Below the pieces are notes generated by a model, which saw only the letters and a list, made by a program, of their open reading frames with translations, did no database searches and was not told the origin of the DNA. Shown here piece after piece: positions 52,800-62,336 of a DNA stretch of 64,000 bases. The stretch lies in NCBI RefSeq assembly GCF_900187975.1, contig NZ_FZPC01000001.1, forward strand, positions 124,001 to 188,000, written 5' to 3'. A program made the translations under genes and the position numbers. The stretch is from Pseudomonas delhiensis. Its GTDB lineage: Bacteria; Pseudomonadota; Gammaproteobacteria; Pseudomonadales; Pseudomonadaceae. The number at the start of each line of letters is the position of its first letter. Within the stretch, counting starts at the first letter, position 1.

Positions 52800-53520
52800 C
52801 TTGGGTGGCGTTTTGGGGCAGGGCTCGCTCGCGCGTGAGATTCGGTTCCACGCTCCTTACCCCCCTCGTCATTCCCGCGAACGCGGGAACCCAGTGGCTT
52901 GGGGGCTTGGTGTAGCGCGCCGCTCCGAGTGCGTTGATGTTTCTTGTTTCGCTCCCTCGGGCGAGTCACTTTGGCAATCGGTGGAAGGTCACCCCCGCCC
53001 AAAGTAACCAAAACGCTTGCCCCGACATACGGGCCCGATAAAGCCGGGCTACCCTCACGAACTCCCCCGCCACGGAGGCCCGCCCCGACAGCACGTCCCT
53101 GTACTGGTCGGGGCTCTCGCGACATCCATGTCGCATGACCTCCTGAGCGCCGGTTTCGCTCGGCCTTCTGAAGGGGCGTTCCGGTGCGCTTGGATGTTTC
53201 TCTGGAAGTCCCAATGCAAAAGCCAGAGCACGAGCCGCTTGGTTTTTTTCGTAGGATCGAGGGGGACGCCTAGTTCTTGCTCGCGAACCCTGGGTTTCCG
53301 CGTTCGCGATAGTTCGTAGGGCGCATAACGCCTACGGCGTTATCCGCCATGATCACGCACAGAGTCCTACGACCGTGCCTCACAGGAGTTGTAGGAGCGG
53401 GCCCTGCCCGCGATTCGCGCGCAGGGCTGCGCTCCTACAGGGGAATGGCATGGCTCGGCCAGCGTAGGACTCCGTCCGCGATCGGGCTGGACGGCTGCCA
53501 CGGCGCCCCCGTCAAAAAGG
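52800..53520. repeat. Gene-free stretch with several repeats and a longer conserved-looking element
   Basis: No gene is supported over 720 bp. It holds a CCCGCGAACGCGGG unit (52868-52896), then a longer block, about 52940-53215, beginning CGCTCCCTCGGGCGAGTCAC and including AAAGTAACCAAAACGCTTGC and CCGATAAAGCCGGGCTACCC. A GTAGGGCG unit lies at 53316-53348 and a complete GTAGGAGCGGG unit at 53390-53440. The middle block resembles non-coding repeats I recall from many Pseudomonas and Xanthomonas genomes. Confidence 0.7.
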
Positions 53521-53543
53521 AAAAAGCCCCGACCAGCGGGGCT
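53521..53543 (-). terminator. Rho-independent terminator of trxB
   Basis: On the minus strand AGCCCC and GGGGCT form a stem with a 7-nt loop, followed by TTTTTCC. It lies 29-51 bp after the trxB stop. Confidence 0.88.
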
Positions 53544-53571
53544 CCTTCCTGCACGCCGGCTCTTGGGGCCG

Positions 53572-54693
<1,122 letters not shown>

Positions 54694-54886
54694 TCACTTT
54701 GAGATAAGTCAGGGACATTCCGCTTCGCCGGCCGATCCGTTCGCGACTGGAGATTGCCGCGCAGCGTAAGGCCCGCCGCGCCGCGAACGAAATGCCCAAT
54801 CTCAATGCCCCCGATAGAGGCCGGCTATCCCCCGCGGCAGGCCAACTAGACTCAGTATTCGCCCCTCTCCCACCTGCGCGCCCGGC

Positions 54887-56824
54887 ATGCCACTGAGAAA
54901 CCGACTGCTCCTGCTGTACCTGCCGCTGCTGGCCCTCAGCCTGCTGGGCATCTGGCTGCTGTCCGAGCACATCCTGCTCGAACGCTTCGACCGCGACGAC
55001 CGCCAGCGCCTGTACGACGAGGTGCGCGTGCTCGACAACCGCCTGGCCTTCGAGAAGCAGCGCCACCTGGACCTGCTGCGCAGCTACGCCTGGTGGGACG
55101 CCAGCTACGGCTTCGTCTTGCACCCCACGCCGGGGTTCGTGCGGGAGAACCTGGACATCGACATGCTCGGCAACCTGGGCTTCGACTTCGCGCTCTACCT
55201 CGACCGCCAGGGCCGCGTGGTCACCCAGCGCTGGGACGAGGCACGGCTCGCCGCGTCCCAGGCGATAGCCGGCGCGCCCAGCCCCGAGCGACTGCGCCAG
55301 GGCCTGCTGCGCCGCGCCCTGGACCTGGGCGTGCTGGACCTGCAGGGCGACCCGTCGCGCAGCCTGGCGCAATGGTTGCTGGTGGACGGCACCCCGCTGC
55401 TGCTGCTCAGCCAGCCGATCAGCGACAACCTGGGCCGCGCCGAGCCGGTCGGCGCCATCGTCGCCGGCTACCTGCTCGACCAGCGCCACGTGCGCGCCCT
55501 GCAGGAGCAGATGGACGCGCGCCTGCAGGTGCAGCCCGGAGTAATGCCCGGCGACGGCTGGCGCACCCTGCACCTGCCGGGGCGCAACGGCGGCACCCTG
55601 CTGAGCCCGCGGCGGGTGCTCGACGCCAGTACCCAGCAGGTCACACTGCTGTTCCTGGACGCCACCGACACGCCGCAGTTCAGCCTGGCCATCAGCAAGT
55701 CGCGGGTCGCCTACCAGCAGGGCCAGGAGGCCATCCGCCTGTTCCTCGGCATGACCTTGCTGATCAGCCTCACCGCCCTGCTGCTGGCCTACCTGGTCCT
55801 GGAGATCTGGGTGATCCGCCGCGTGCAGCGGCTCAACCGCGAGGTGGCGAGCATCGGCGCCGACACCGGTCCCGCCCGTCTGGCCGACATGGGCCGCGAC
55901 GAAGTCGGCCAGCTGGCCTGCGAAGTCAACCAGATGCTCGAACGCCTGGAGCGCAGCGAGGCCCGCGACCGCGCCATCCTCGACAGCATCCGCGACGGCT
56001 ACTTCGAGATGGACGGCGACGGCGTGGTGCTCACGGTGAACACCGCCTTCTGCCGCCTGCTCGGCTACACGGCCGAGGAAGTGGAAGGCCACTCCTACCG
56101 GGAACTGCTCGACGAACAGGACGTGACGCGCGCCCGCGGCCTTTACCAGCAGGTGCGCGACGGCGAGCAGGAAACCACCTTCGCCGCGCCCTTCAAGCGC
56201 CGCGACGGCCAGCGCGTGATCTTCGAGACGAAGGTCTCGCCGATCACCGACGCCCAGGGGCAGTTCCGCGGCTTCCGCGGCATCCTCCGCGACATCAGCC
56301 TGCAGGTTGCCTACCAGCAGCGCCTGCTGGACCTCGCCTACCGCGACGCGCTGACCGGCCTGGGCAACCGCAAGGCCTTCGGCGAACAGTTGCCCCTGGC
56401 CCTGCAGCGCTGCGCGCAAGGCACCAGCGTGGCCCTGCTGTACGTCGACCTGGACCACTTCAAGCCGGTCAACGACCGCTTCGGCCACGCCGCCGGCGAC
56501 GCCGTGCTGGCCGCCGTGGGCGAGCGCCTGCGCGGCAACCTGCGCCAGCCGGACATGGCCTTCCGCCTGGGCGGCGACGAGTTCGCGGTGGTCCTCGAAG
56601 GCGTGGACTGCGACAGCGCCGAGCGCCTGGCCGGGCGCCTGCTGGCCAGCCTCAACCAGGACTACCACGCCGGCGAGCAGCGCCTGGAGTTCCTCTCCGC
56701 CAGCATCGGCATCGCCCTCTACCCGGCCGACGCCGGCGACGCCGAAGGCCTGATCCACGCCGCCGACAGCGCCATGTACCGCGCCAAGCAACAGCGCAAC
56801 CACTACAGCCGCTACCGCGCCTGA
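54887..56824 (+). CDS. CHASE4-HAMP-PAS-GGDEF diguanylate cyclase
   Basis: A 645-residue membrane sensor enzyme. It has one N-terminal helix (residues 7-26), a periplasmic CHASE4-type domain (about residues 55-280, including [12 protein letters not shown]), a second helix near 285-308, HAMP, PAS (about 365-480), and GGDEF (about 485-640). The active site GGDEF is intact (residues 562-566) and the inhibitory RxxD is present (R553-Q-P-D556), so it should make c-di-GMP with product inhibition. It could feed the c-di-GMP receptor Alg44, but no direct link is shown. Confidence 0.93.
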   Translation: MPLRNRLLLLYLPLLALSLLGIWLLSEHILLERFDRDDRQRLYDEVRVLDNRLAFEKQRHLDLLRSYAWWDASYGFVLHPTPGFVRENLDIDMLGNLGFDFALYLDRQGRVVTQRWDEARLAASQAIAGAPSPERLRQGLLRRALDLGVLDLQGDPSRSLAQWLLVDGTPLLLLSQPISDNLGRAEPVGAIVAGYLLDQRHVRALQEQMDARLQVQPGVMPGDGWRTLHLPGRNGGTLLSPRRVLDASTQQVTLLFLDATDTPQFSLAISKSRVAYQQGQEAIRLFLGMTLLISLTALLLAYLVLEIWVIRRVQRLNREVASIGADTGPARLADMGRDEVGQLACEVNQMLERLERSEARDRAILDSIRDGYFEMDGDGVVLTVNTAFCRLLGYTAEEVEGHSYRELLDEQDVTRARGLYQQVRDGEQETTFAAPFKRRDGQRVIFETKVSPITDAQGQFRGFRGILRDISLQVAYQQRLLDLAYRDALTGLGNRKAFGEQLPLALQRCAQGTSVALLYVDLDHFKPVNDRFGHAAGDAVLAAVGERLRGNLRQPDMAFRLGGDEFAVVLEGVDCDSAERLAGRLLASLNQDYHAGEQRLEFLSASIGIALYPADAGDAEGLIHAADSAMYRAKQQRNHYSRYRA

Positions 56825-56910
56825 ACCCCACACAACAGGCAAAACAGACGGCTCGCGAGCGTGCGCCGGCCCTGCTAAGGTCGCAAGCTGGTTTCCTACG
56901 GAGATGTTCC

Positions 56911-57651
56911 ATGTCCACCCTGAGCGGCCCGCAATACCTCGGCGAAGGCCTGAAACTCATGATGCGCCCGGGACTGCGCCTGTTCGTGCTGCTGCCCCTG
57001 ACGATCAACCTGCTGCTGTTCGTCGGCCTGATCGGCTTCGCGGTGAACCAGTTCAGCCACTGGGTCGACTGGCTGATGCCCAGCCTGCCGCAGTGGCTGG
57101 ACTTCCTCCAGTACATCCTCTGGCCGCTGTTCGTCCTGCTGGTGCTGCTGATCCTGTTCTTCAGCTTCACCCTGGTGGCCAACCTGATCGCCTCGCCGTT
57201 CAACGGCTTCCTCGCCGAGAAGGTCGAGGTGGTGGTGCGCGGCCAGGACGACTTCCCGGCCTTCAGCTGGGCCGAACTGGCCGCCATGGTGCCCCGCACC
57301 GTCGCCCGCGAACTGCGCAAGCTCGGCTACTTCCTGCCGCGCGCCATCGCCCTGTTCATCCTCAGCCTGATCCCCGGCCTGAACATCATCGCCACCCCGC
57401 TGTGGCTGGTGTTCGGCGTCTGGATGATGGCCGTGCAGTACATCGACTACCCGGCGGACAACCACAAGCTGGGCTGGAACGAGATGCTCGCCTGGCTGCG
57501 CAGCAAGCGCTGGGCCTGCATGGGCTTTGGCGGCATCACCTACCTGGCGCTGCTGATCCCGCTGGTCAACCTGGTCGCCATGCCCGCCGCCGTGGCCGGC
57601 GCAGTGCTGTTCTGGGTGCGCGAGGAGGGGGAGAAGGCGCTGGTGAAATAA
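56911..57651 (+). CDS. cysZ: Sulfate transporter CysZ
   Basis: A 246-residue inner-membrane protein of the CysZ/EI24 family with four main hydrophobic segments, the block [15 protein letters not shown] near residues 91-105 and the family start [12 protein letters not shown]. CysZ moves sulfate into the cytoplasm for cysteine synthesis. The ATG at 56911 follows GGAG (56900-56903). It lies 86 bp after the cyclase gene. Confidence 0.92.
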   Translation: MSTLSGPQYLGEGLKLMMRPGLRLFVLLPLTINLLLFVGLIGFAVNQFSHWVDWLMPSLPQWLDFLQYILWPLFVLLVLLILFFSFTLVANLIASPFNGFLAEKVEVVVRGQDDFPAFSWAELAAMVPRTVARELRKLGYFLPRAIALFILSLIPGLNIIATPLWLVFGVWMMAVQYIDYPADNHKLGWNEMLAWLRSKRWACMGFGGITYLALLIPLVNLVAMPAAVAGAVLFWVREEGEKALVK

Positions 57652-57676
57652 CCCGGGCGCATCGCCTTTCCCTTCT

Positions 57677-57708
57677 CATCCTGCAGCGGTGCCCTCCGCT
57701 GCAGGATG
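57677..57708 (+). terminator. Hairpin after cysZ
   Basis: CATCCTGCAGCGG and CCGCTGCAGGATG form a perfect 13-bp stem with loop TGCCCT, 25 bp after the cysZ stop. The following bases are TCCCTTCC, so the U-tract is weak. Confidence 0.5.
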
Positions 57709-57898
57709 TCCCTTCCTCCCCAGCCCATGCCTGCCACCTCTTCCCCTCCCCGTGGCTCCGCCTTGCGCTGAGTCGCAACTTATTCGCAGCCGCTTTCGCG
57801 TTCCGTTCGTGTTCGACGTTCTTCTGGCGCCATAAAACTGCCCCTCATCAAAGAATTTCGAAAAGACGGGTTTCAAGCCGGACGGTCAAAAAAATCGG

Positions 57899-57943
57899 CT
57901 GACTTATATCAATCGGTTTTTTCCTGCTCACCCCAAAGAATAT
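57899..57943 (+). promoter_or_regulatory. Candidate ANR/FNR-type promoter of the autotransporter gene
   Basis: CTGAC-TTAT-ATCAA (57899-57912) differs in one base from the ANR/FNR consensus TTGAN-N4-NTCAA. A -10-like GAATAT is at 57938-57943. The centre of the box would lie about 43 bp upstream of the resulting start site, close to the classic class II activator position. The surrounding 57830-57945 is AT-rich compared with its neighbours. The rest of 57652-58148 shows no gene. Confidence 0.5.
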
Positions 57944-58148
57944 TCCCACACCACCGCCTCACCAGAAGCCTCGTGGTGGCGCGGCACAGCTGCGCACCCA
58001 GTCTGCCTGGCCAGTCCAGGCCCCATCGTCCAACGCTGGCGGATCGGCATCGGCAGCCCGCAGCTGCCGCATTCCTTCTCCTCGTGCCCTGACGCGCGTT
58101 GGCTCAAGCCCCGCCCTTCCGCGAAGCGGCGGTGCAAGGAGGTGAACC

Positions 58149-60752
58149 ATGCGATTCCAGAAGACAGCCCTGGCGCTTCACGTCGCCTTGGCCGCGGCCC
58201 TGTCATTGCCCATGCAGGGGGCCAACGCCGGCTGCACCGGCGATGCCGCCAGCAGCACCCTGACCTGCGACGTGCCCTTGTACTTCGGCAACCCCGCCGG
58301 CTACGACAACGTCGTGATCAACACCACCGCCAACGGCTCCACCGGCGGCAGCGGCGGCCTGGCCGGCTTCGGCATCTACGGCAACAACTCGACCTACAAC
58401 CTGAAGAACCTGCTGATCACCACCACCGGCTCCACCGCGGACGCCATCCAGGCCAACATCGGCACCAACAACATCCGCGCCGACTCGCTGACCATCGTCA
58501 CCAGGGGCTCCTCGGCGGACGGCATCAATGTCACCGAGAACGCGATCAACTCGACGGTCACCATCGGCGACGGGGCCTCCATCACCGCCGAAGGCACGGG
58601 CATGGGCGTGCGCGCCAACACCTCGAAGAACGGCGGCAAGAACCAGATCGTGATCGGCAAGGATGCGCACATCACCACCCATGGCGGCGCCTCCAACTGG
58701 CTCGACGGTACCGGCTACGCCGTGTACGCCGGCAACCGTGACCTGAGCGCGAGCAGCTACAAGGGCGACGCCGAGGTCACCCTGGGCGACGGCAGCGTGA
58801 TCCTCACCAAGGGCAACGCGGCCCATGCCGTCTATGCCAACCGTGGCGGGGTGATCAACCTGGGCGACACCAGCATCGCCACCGAGAAGAACAACGCCTA
58901 CGGCATCTATGCCCAGACACTCAGCGATGCCAATGGCCCCCGTGGCGGCGTGGTCAACCTCGACGGCGACACCCGCGTCAGCGTGACCGATGGCAACCGG
59001 GCCCTCTACGCCAGCGGCGCCGGCTCGCGGATCAGCAGCGGCCAGGCCGCCGTCTACCACCTCGACAGCAGCGCGGCCAGCGACCAGGCCGGGCGCCTGG
59101 GGGCCAGGCTGCTCGCCGACCAGGGCGGCGTCATCGACCTGAAGATGGCCGCCGGCTCCTATTTCAACGGCAGCACCGCCACCGCCAGCGCCGGGGAGAT
59201 CCACCTGGCCATCGAGGGCGCCAGCCGCTGGGACCTGAGCGCCGACTCCAACCTCAGCTCGCTGAACCTGGGTAGCGGCGCTACCCTGGCCTACCTGCGC
59301 CAGGGGGACGCGAGCGACTACCAGTACAAGACCCTGACCGTGGACGGCGACTTCACCGGCGGCGGGCGCCTGGTGATGAACACCCACCTGGGCGACGACA
59401 ACTCGGCCACCGACCGTCTGGTGGTCAATGGCGACACCTCCGGCGACACCCGGGTGACGGTGAACAATACCACCGGCACGGGCGAGCAGACCATCGAGGG
59501 CATCCGCATGATCGAGGTGGCCGGCTTGTCCGCCGGCGAGTTCCAGTCCGACCGGGTGACCGAAGGCGGCTACGAATACCTGCTGCGTCGTGGCGGCACC
59601 TTCGTCGGCTCCACCGGCTCGGACAAGGACTGGTACCTGACCTCCTACAAGCCCACCGTCGATCCCGAACCGGAACCCGAGCCCGAACCTGAGCCGCAGC
59701 CGGAACCGGGGCCCGATCCCGAGCCCGGCATCCCGCCCATCCCGGAGCCCCCGGCACCGCCGGCCCCGCCCAGCGACGGGGACCGCATCCGCCAGCCGGA
59801 GGGCGGCGCCTACACCGCCAACCTGGCGGCAGCCAACACCCTGTTCCTGCACCGCCTGCACGACCGCACCGGCAACCTGACCTACGTCGATCCGGACACC
59901 GGCGAGGCCAGGACCTCGATGCTGTGGCTGCGCAGCGTCGACGGCGCCAGCCGCTGGAACGACAGCACCGGCCAGTTGAAGACCGAAAGCAACCGCTACG
60001 TCATCCAGCTCGGCAGCGACCTGCTGCGCTACAGCAACGACAAGGGCGACTGGGTGCTCGGGGTACTGGGCGGCTACGCCAACGGCAACTCCACCAGCCG
60101 CTCGCGGATCACCGGCTACAGCGCCAGGGGCGAGATCGATGGCTACAGCCTCGGCCTCTACGGCACCTGGTACGAGGACCGCGACGACGAGAACGGCGCC
60201 TATGTCGACACCTGGGTGCTGTACAACCGCTTCGACAACGAGGTGCATGGCGAGCAACTGGCCAAGGAGCACTACGACTCCGACGGCATCACCGCCTCCG
60301 TCGAGGCCGGCAAGACCTTCCGCGTGGCCCGCACCGAGAAGGCCAGCGTGTACGTGCAACCCCAGGCGCAAGTGGTCTACATGGGCGTCAAGGCCGACAG
60401 CCACCGCGAGGCCAACGGCACCCGCGTCACCGGACGCGGCGACGGCAACCTCATGACCCGCCTGGGCGCCCGCGCCGCACTGCGCAGCAATGACGCGCAG
60501 GGCTTCGCCGGCACCTATGGCGTCGAGCCCTACCTGGAGGCCAACTGGATCCACAACTCCGACGACTTCGGCGCGAAGATGGGCAACACCCGCTTCGACA
60601 TGGACGGCGCCGACGACATCCTGGAGGTCAAGCTGGGCGCCACCAGCAAGCTCAACAGCCGGGTCAACGTCTGGGGCGAAGTGGCCCGCCAGCACGGCGA
60701 CAACGGCTACCGCGACCAGGCCTTCACCCTGGGCCTGAAGGTCAACTTCTGA
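58149..60752 (+). CDS. Type Va autotransporter with pertactin-like passenger
   Basis: An 867-residue protein. It has a signal peptide ending ANA (residue 27) and a passenger rich in G, N, T and S forming short beta-helix repeats (about residues 30-500, for example IYGNNSTYNLKNLLITTTG). An acidic-proline linker (repeated PEPE, about residues 505-545) follows, then a C-terminal autotransporter beta-barrel (about 570-867) ending in F. The passenger has no visible catalytic motif, so adhesin or surface role is inferred. A very strong ribosome-binding site AAGGAGGTGA lies at 58136-58145. Confidence 0.92.
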   Translation: MRFQKTALALHVALAAALSLPMQGANAGCTGDAASSTLTCDVPLYFGNPAGYDNVVINTTANGSTGGSGGLAGFGIYGNNSTYNLKNLLITTTGSTADAIQANIGTNNIRADSLTIVTRGSSADGINVTENAINSTVTIGDGASITAEGTGMGVRANTSKNGGKNQIVIGKDAHITTHGGASNWLDGTGYAVYAGNRDLSASSYKGDAEVTLGDGSVILTKGNAAHAVYANRGGVINLGDTSIATEKNNAYGIYAQTLSDANGPRGGVVNLDGDTRVSVTDGNRALYASGAGSRISSGQAAVYHLDSSAASDQAGRLGARLLADQGGVIDLKMAAGSYFNGSTATASAGEIHLAIEGASRWDLSADSNLSSLNLGSGATLAYLRQGDASDYQYKTLTVDGDFTGGGRLVMNTHLGDDNSATDRLVVNGDTSGDTRVTVNNTTGTGEQTIEGIRMIEVAGLSAGEFQSDRVTEGGYEYLLRRGGTFVGSTGSDKDWYLTSYKPTVDPEPEPEPEPEPQPEPGPDPEPGIPPIPEPPAPPAPPSDGDRIRQPEGGAYTANLAAANTLFLHRLHDRTGNLTYVDPDTGEARTSMLWLRSVDGASRWNDSTGQLKTESNRYVIQLGSDLLRYSNDKGDWVLGVLGGYANGNSTSRSRITGYSARGEIDGYSLGLYGTWYEDRDDENGAYVDTWVLYNRFDNEVHGEQLAKEHYDSDGITASVEAGKTFRVARTEKASVYVQPQAQVVYMGVKADSHREANGTRVTGRGDGNLMTRLGARAALRSNDAQGFAGTYGVEPYLEANWIHNSDDFGAKMGNTRFDMDGADDILEVKLGATSKLNSRVNVWGEVARQHGDNGYRDQAFTLGLKVNF

Positions 60753-60766
60753 GCCGGCGGGTACAG

Positions 60767-60817
60767 GGGCAGGGTTCGCCCTGCCCTTCCGGCATCCCCC
60801 AGGGGACGGGATGCCGG
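60767..60817. terminator. Two hairpins between convergent genes
   Basis: GGGCAGGG and CCCTGCCC form an 8-bp stem closed by the very stable TTCG loop (60767-60786). CCGGCATCCC and GGGATGCCGG form a 10-bp stem with a 9-nt loop (60789-60817). Neither has a T-tract. They could protect or end the converging transcripts. Confidence 0.5.
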
Positions 60818-60820
60818 CCG

Positions 60821-61372
60821 CTACAACCCATCCGCCCTGAGGCAATAGGTCTTGCCATCAATGTCCTTGCAGGGCCAGTTGTCCTCGATATAGCTGTCCG
60901 GACGGAAACAGAAACTATCGTTCTTCACCCAGAAGACCTGCCAGCCAGAACCGGACCTGCGTAGTTGGCTGCAGGTTTGGTAGTCCATGGCGGCAAGTGC
61001 AGCAGTGGTACCAATAGCCAATGCAGGCCCTACCACTATCATTAATACGGCGCCAACCTTGAACAGCCATAACGCGATCTTGAACCAGACCGGACTTCGG
61101 GAGGTTAGAGGTTTTCCAAATAGCAGCCCGTGGAAACCACCAAGTAAGGTCACGGGGCCCAATAGCAACCCAGCAATCATGAAGAAGGCCGGATAGACCG
61201 TTTCGACTATGGGAGCCTGTCGCCAGAGGCGAAGATAGATCGGAAACAACATTTCAATGCATATCAGCAAGCTCCCGACAATTATTGCCAGCCCAACCAA
61301 TATCAGAGCGAAGCCGATAGGGCGTAGCCATCGTTCAGAAATGGGAGTCACCGCATCTTCATTGAATCTCAT
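60821..61372 (-). CDS. Four-helix membrane protein, candidate immunity protein
   Basis: A 183-residue protein with four hydrophobic segments (about residues 17-43, 58-83, 100-128 with gaps) and a C-terminal extracytoplasmic-looking domain with several cysteines (TCSQLRRSG, SFCFRPDSY, WPCKDIDGKTYCL). It starts 8 bp after the stop of the glycine-rich membrane-active protein gene. In toxin/immunity pairs where the toxin forms pores, the immunity protein is usually such a polytopic membrane protein. I do not recognise the family with certainty; the immunity role is inferred from context. Local GC is well below the surroundings. Confidence 0.55.
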   Translation of the reverse strand: MRFNEDAVTPISERWLRPIGFALILVGLAIIVGSLLICIEMLFPIYLRLWRQAPIVETVYPAFFMIAGLLLGPVTLLGGFHGLLFGKPLTSRSPVWFKIALWLFKVGAVLMIVVGPALAIGTTAALAAMDYQTCSQLRRSGSGWQVFWVKNDSFCFRPDSYIEDNWPCKDIDGKTYCLRADGL

Positions 61373-61380
61373 GGGCTGGA

Positions 61381-62241
61381 TTAGAGCTTTGGTAGCTTGA
61401 GGTTTTCCAGGATACGCGCCCGAAAAGGCACCTCGGGCACCAAACCAGGTGGTACGCGTTTAAGCAACCAGTTCCTGGCCTCATCGACCGCTTGGTCCAC
61501 AGCAGCATCGATCACTTCACCGACAGCACGTTCGGCATAAGTTCTGACGTTGTTTACATCCAGCGCCTCGAATCGAGCTGTAAGCGAGGAAGCATTGTCC
61601 ACCGCGAAATGGAGAGAGTCTCTCACACGCTGTTTAATACCATAGCGTTGGTCCAGTAAATTCAACCCGACACCAACACCAAATACCACTAATGCCCCAA
61701 CCAACACAGGAAGGACAGCAAATCCAAACATCACACTAATACCTGTAGCAACCGCATACCCAACCGCCGAAGCGATCCCCGCCTTGACCAAACCGATGCC
61801 AACGCCACCAAGCAAATCCAACATGCTCAACTGGTCGTTGAAGTACCACTCAAGGACCTCCAGCCCTACTGCCACATAGCAGGAAAGCCTGAAGCCACTG
61901 AGGGAGCTGCCGCGAATGCCGTAACGTCCTACGCCCATCTGGACCAGCTTGGCATTGTCGACGGAATAGCGCGTGCCGGTCAGTATCCGGCGCAGCCCCG
62001 GGTAACCGGACAGGACGACGTACTGCCTGCCTTGGTAGAACGTATATCTGATCCGGGTATTGAGGCCTCCGAGGTCCCGTACCAGCCGGACGAAGTTCAC
62101 CGTGTCGAATGAACCCAGCGCAACCGGGACGCCCCAGGGGGGCTCGCGAACGAATGAATGAAGCGGGCTGTCAAGATAAGCCCCTGAGCCATCGAACGGC
62201 CCGTTGGCTTGGCACAAGCCAGGCGCCCCGACCGGGGGCAA
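61381..62241 (-). CDS. Glycine-zipper membrane-active protein, candidate T6SS pore-forming effector
   Basis: A 286-residue frame. A soluble N-terminal part (about residues 1-130) is followed by two adjacent hydrophobic segments with glycine-zipper spacing (GGVGIGLVKAGIASAVGYAV and GFAVLPVLVGALVVFGVGVG, about residues 145-200), then an amphipathic tail. This recalls the pore-forming effector Tse4 of P. aeruginosa and similar toxins; I base this on layout, not alignment. No ATG fits the frame: the nominal start is TTG at 62241, and the frame is open to 62292. The following gene encodes a likely immunity protein. GC is about 42% at 61681-61740 against about 67% in the next gene, suggesting transfer. 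Confidence 0.5.
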   Translation of the reverse strand: MPPVGAPGLCQANGPFDGSGAYLDSPLHSFVREPPWGVPVALGSFDTVNFVRLVRDLGGLNTRIRYTFYQGRQYVVLSGYPGLRRILTGTRYSVDNAKLVQMGVGRYGIRGSSLSGFRLSCYVAVGLEVLEWYFNDQLSMLDLLGGVGIGLVKAGIASAVGYAVATGISVMFGFAVLPVLVGALVVFGVGVGLNLLDQRYGIKQRVRDSLHFAVDNASSLTARFEALDVNNVRTYAERAVGEVIDAAVDQAVDEARNWLLKRVPPGLVPEVPFRARILENLKLPKL

Positions 62242-62336
62242 ATGACTGGTTGCATGATCGCGGGCCAGTTGGTTGGGCTGTAGGGTTTTGCGCTAAAAGC
62301 GGCATCGGCCCCGGCGTGTAGCGGGGCGCTCTTTCT

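Noticed and set aside
53017-53319. Open frames in the gene-free stretch before trxB
   Set aside because: They coincide with the repeated non-coding block and show no protein-like composition.
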